Positions 61,863 to 64,000 of a DNA stretch of 64,000 nt are shown here, piece by piece. Location: positions 1-64,000 of the forward strand of contig JAEWKH010000015.1 of the NCBI GenBank assembly GCA_023386155.1, given 5' to 3'. This stretch comes from Pseudomonadota bacterium. GTDB taxonomy: Bacteria > Pseudomonadota > Alphaproteobacteria > Rhizobiales > Beijerinckiaceae. A model generated the notes under the pieces. That model had not been told where the DNA came from, did not search any database, and saw nothing but the letters and a program-made list of their open reading frames with translations. Within the stretch, counting starts at the first letter, position 1. Every line of letters starts with the position of its first letter. Both the position numbers and the translations under genes were made by a program.

Positions 61863-62234
61863 TCACCCCCGCTTCTCCGCGTTCCAGTAGCCCGAGCAGA
61901 CCCGCCCGCCCGAGGTCGACCAGGTGCCGCGGCCGGTACTGCCCGACAGGCGGCCGGAGACGTTGGCCCGGTCCTGCCCGCGGGAGATGCTCGCGGAAAC
62001 GGAGCCGTTCGGCCGCACCTGGCCGTTCACGTTGAAGTTCTCCGGTCCGCCATAGCGGGCGCGGCCGTTCTGGACGACGACCGCATAGCGATAGGCCCGG
62101 TCGCAGGCGCCCTTCTCGGTGACGACCTCCACGCTCCAGTTGCCGTCGTGGCGATTGGCCGGGGCCGCAAGCGCGCTGCCGGCCAGAAGGGTGCCGAGGC
62201 CGAGGGCCACAGCCAGGCGCTTCGTCAAGGTCAA
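61863..62234 (-). CDS. Small secreted protein between mutA and mutB
   Basis: A 123-residue protein starting at TTG, which lies 7 bases after GAGGAG; the residues that follow form a signal peptide (LTKRLAVALGLGTLLAGSAL, cut after ALA). The mature part is rich in Gly, Ser, Arg and Asn with many aromatic residues (RHDGNWSVEVVTEKGACDRA; RARYGGPENFNVNGQVRPNG) and two cysteines, suggesting a compact beta-structured periplasmic domain. I recognise no family. It interrupts the usual mutA-mutB order, on the same strand with a 49-base gap to mutA, so it may ride on the mut transcript without being functionally related. Confidence 0.65.
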   Translation of the reverse strand: MTLTKRLAVALGLGTLLAGSALAAPANRHDGNWSVEVVTEKGACDRAYRYAVVVQNGRARYGGPENFNVNGQVRPNGSVSASISRGQDRANVSGRLSGSTGRGTWSTSGGRVCSGYWNAEKRG

Positions 62235-62283
62235 AACCGCGCTCCTCTCGGTCTGCAATCGCCGGGAGGAGCGTCCCAAAGCC

Positions 62284-64000
62284 TTAAGCGCCGGCCTCGT
62301 CGAGGGCCTGGGTCAGAACCTTGAGGGTGTCGCACCCGGCATAGATGAAGGTGGTGATGCCGGCTCGGGTCAGCCGCTCTTCGTGCTCCCCTGGCCGTCC
62401 TGCGAGGTAGATGAGGGACGATCCGGCCGAACGCAAGGTTTCTGCGGCATCTTCGGCATGTCGTTCGTAAATTTCATCTGTCGAGCAGATGCAGGAGAGC
62501 TTGGCTTTGCTTGCCAGGTAGGCCTGCCGAAGCTTGTCGTTGTCCGAGAAGCCGTCATTCGTCACGGCTTCTATTCCGCCGGTCTCGAAGAAGTTCTTGG
62601 CGAAGGTCGCCCGCGCCGTGAAGGCCGAGATCGGGCCGAGGCAGGCGAGGAAGATTCGGGGCCGTTCCCCGGTCCTCGCCACATGCGCGTCCGCACGGTC
62701 CCGCAACCGCTCGAACGGCTCGGCCGTCCGGTGGGACGACAGGGGAGCGATGGCGACCGGCGAGGGGCCGGCCGCGGTGCCGACGAGCTGGGGCAGGGTG
62801 GCTCCCTGTGCCGCCATCTGGACGAGGGCGGGGAAGGTGGTTTCCGCTCCCTCTTTCCCTTCCCCCTTGTGGGGAGGGGTGGGGGTGTTGGCGTCAGGGC
62901 TTGAGGAGGAGGGCTCGTCCGGAGCGGCCATCAGCACCGTCACGTCCGCCTCGGCGATGTTCGGGAACTCGCTCGTGCCGGTGATCGGCTCCCTGCGGGT
63001 GGCGACGGCCTTCTCGCGCTGTGCCCTGACGTTGGCGATGCGCGCCTGGAGCCGGTCGCCCTTGAGGCTCTCCAGGATGCCGCCCTCGCGTTCGATTTCC
63101 TGGAACAGCCCCCAGGCCTTCTCGCAGAGGGCGTCGGTGAGCGCCTCGAACCCTCCGGCGCCGGCCGCCGGGTCGGCCACGCGGGCGAGGTTCGACTCGT
63201 CGAGCAGGATGGCCTGGGTGTTGCGGGCGATCCGGCGGGCGAAGGCATCGGGCAGGCCGAGCGCCGCCGTGAAGGGCAGGACCGTGATCGCATCCGCCCC
63301 GCCGATCCCGGCCGAGAAGGCGGCCAGCGTGGTGCGCAGCATGTTCACCCATGGGTCGCGCCGGGTGGTCATGCGCCAGGCCGTCTCCGCATGCAGGCGG
63401 ATCGGCCTCGGCTCCAGGCTGCAGGCCTGCTCCACCCGCGCCCAGAGGCGGCGCAGCGCGCGCAGCTTCGCCACGGTGAGGAACTCGTCCGCATCGGCCA
63501 CCAGCAGGAAGGAGAGCGCCCGGCGCGCGGCGTCGAGCGGATGCCCCTGCGCTTCCAAGGCGCGCAGATAGCCGATCCCCGTCGCCAGCACGGCGGCGAG
63601 CTCCTGCGCCTCGCTGGCGCCCGCCTCGTGATAGACGCGCCCGTCGGCCAGGAAGGCGCGGCCGGCAAAGCCCTGCTTCGTCAGATGGCCGAGGGTGTCG
63701 CCCATGCGCTGCGCCATCGCGTCCCAGGACGCCGACATGCGTCCCTGGGCCGCCATGGCGCCGATGGGGTCGAGGCCGAGATCGATCGAGAGATCGGAGA
63801 GCCCGTGGCCGCGCCGCTCGGCCAGGGCGAGGATCAGCGCTGCCATCTGGCGGCCATGCCCGCCCGCGTCGAGGCGCAGGTGGATGAGGTCGAGCATCAC
63901 GCCGGACAGGGCCCGGTCGAGGGCGTCGAGGCCGTCGATCCCGACGCCGAAGCCGCGGGCGGCGGGCGCCTTGCGGGTGACGAGCGTCAGCGCGTCGGCG
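62284..64000 (-). CDS. mutA: Methylmalonyl-CoA mutase, small subunit (5' partial)
   Basis: The frame continues past the right edge, so the N-terminus is missing. The remaining 572 codons match the non-catalytic MutA subunit: TETAWRMTTRRDPWVNMLR-type TIM-barrel remnant, RIARNTQAILLDESNLARVADP, GGFEALTDALCEKAWGLFQ, and a C-terminal cobalamin-like domain in which the His motif is absent (FLACLGPISAFTARATFAKN instead of DGHDRG). It pairs with MutB. In the linker between barrel and C-terminal domain, 62855-62900, a family B palindromic repeat lies in frame and encodes NTPTPPHKGEGKEG, so the reading frame has absorbed a mobile palindrome without breaking. Confidence 0.95.
   Translation of the reverse strand, partial: ADALTLVTRKAPAARGFGVGIDGLDALDRALSGVMLDLIHLRLDAGGHGRQMAALILALAERRGHGLSDLSIDLGLDPIGAMAAQGRMSASWDAMAQRMGDTLGHLTKQGFAGRAFLADGRVYHEAGASEAQELAAVLATGIGYLRALEAQGHPLDAARRALSFLLVADADEFLTVAKLRALRRLWARVEQACSLEPRPIRLHAETAWRMTTRRDPWVNMLRTTLAAFSAGIGGADAITVLPFTAALGLPDAFARRIARNTQAILLDESNLARVADPAAGAGGFEALTDALCEKAWGLFQEIEREGGILESLKGDRLQARIANVRAQREKAVATRREPITGTSEFPNIAEADVTVLMAAPDEPSSSSPDANTPTPPHKGEGKEGAETTFPALVQMAAQGATLPQLVGTAAGPSPVAIAPLSSHRTAEPFERLRDRADAHVARTGERPRIFLACLGPISAFTARATFAKNFFETGGIEAVTNDGFSDNDKLRQAYLASKAKLSCICSTDEIYERHAEDAAETLRSAGSSLIYLAGRPGEHEERLTRAGITTFIYAGCDTLKVLTQALDEAGA
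62855..62900. repeat. Palindromic repeat, family B, copy inside mutA
   Basis: CTTCCCCCTTGTGGGGAGGG followed by GTGGGGGTGTTGGCGTCAGG, matching one arm of the intergenic pair at 55085-55193. It lies within the coding region, in frame with the mutA linker. Confidence 0.75.

Noticed and set aside
1..64000. tRNA, rRNA, CRISPR arrays, prophage or plasmid origin
   Set aside because: I looked for cloverleaf-like genes, regularly spaced repeats, integrase/phage genes and replication genes and saw none; a dedicated scan was not possible.

Overview
The window is high-GC (roughly 60-65%) DNA with tightly packed genes, overlapping stop/start codons and many GTG/TTG starts. A complete PhyR-NepR-EcfG general stress response (GSR) locus, a rhizobial-type (class 3) asparaginase, an adenosylcobalamin-dependent methylmalonyl-CoA mutase pair with MeaB, and short interspersed palindromic repeats all point to an alphaproteobacterium of the Hyphomicrobiales, possibly Methylobacteriaceae (for example Microvirga). 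That taxonomic placement is inference. I see no rRNA, tRNA, CRISPR array or intact mobile element.

Layout. 1-16 kb is a surface-glycan region: a truncated FkbM methyltransferase/GT4 fusion, a 1520-residue methyltransferase/GT2/GT fusion, two paralogous GT2 proteins tail to tail, and a mannose-1-phosphate guanylyltransferase whose isomerase domain has lost its metal ligands. A thioredoxin-reductase-like flavoprotein, an esterase and a uracil/xanthine-type permease follow. The first 8 kb looks more AT-rich than the rest and carries an IS630 remnant. 17-25 kb is a GSR island: ecfG, nepR and phyR are surrounded by small stress genes, and ten exact GGAAC-N16/17-CGTT promoters plus one near match face almost every transcript. 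Two of these promoters face no gene. Each faces a short stretch of 70-80 nt that ends in an intrinsic terminator. The two predicted RNAs share a stem with a C-rich loop and an identical ten-base linker, so they look like paralogous GSR-controlled small RNAs resembling Caulobacter GsrN.

25-41 kb holds metabolism and transport: a HIT protein, glpK-glpD with an MFS transporter, a DEAD-box helicase, a DUF763 protein, a monooxygenase-fold protein, and a five-gene operon made of a peptide-type ABC importer plus an acetamidase/formamidase. 41-50 kb has a compact four-gene glycosyltransferase operon (one gene fused to a polysaccharide deacetylase), divergent from a strange 904-residue ABC-transporter-like protein with degenerate ATPase motifs and a cyclic-nucleotide-binding protein. 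50-64 kb has a lytic transglycosylase, DUF924, a stand-alone Lrp/AsnC ligand-binding domain, UDP-glucose dehydrogenase, asparaginase, DUF4239, meaB, DUF3750, a lipoprotein hydrolase, an orphan CDI immunity-like gene, mutB, a small secreted protein, and mutA, which runs off the right edge.

Two families of short repeats punctuate the window. One is a mosaic of hairpin modules in four intergenic places. The other is a CTCCCCCTTGTGGGGAGG palindrome, and one copy of it lies in frame inside mutA.
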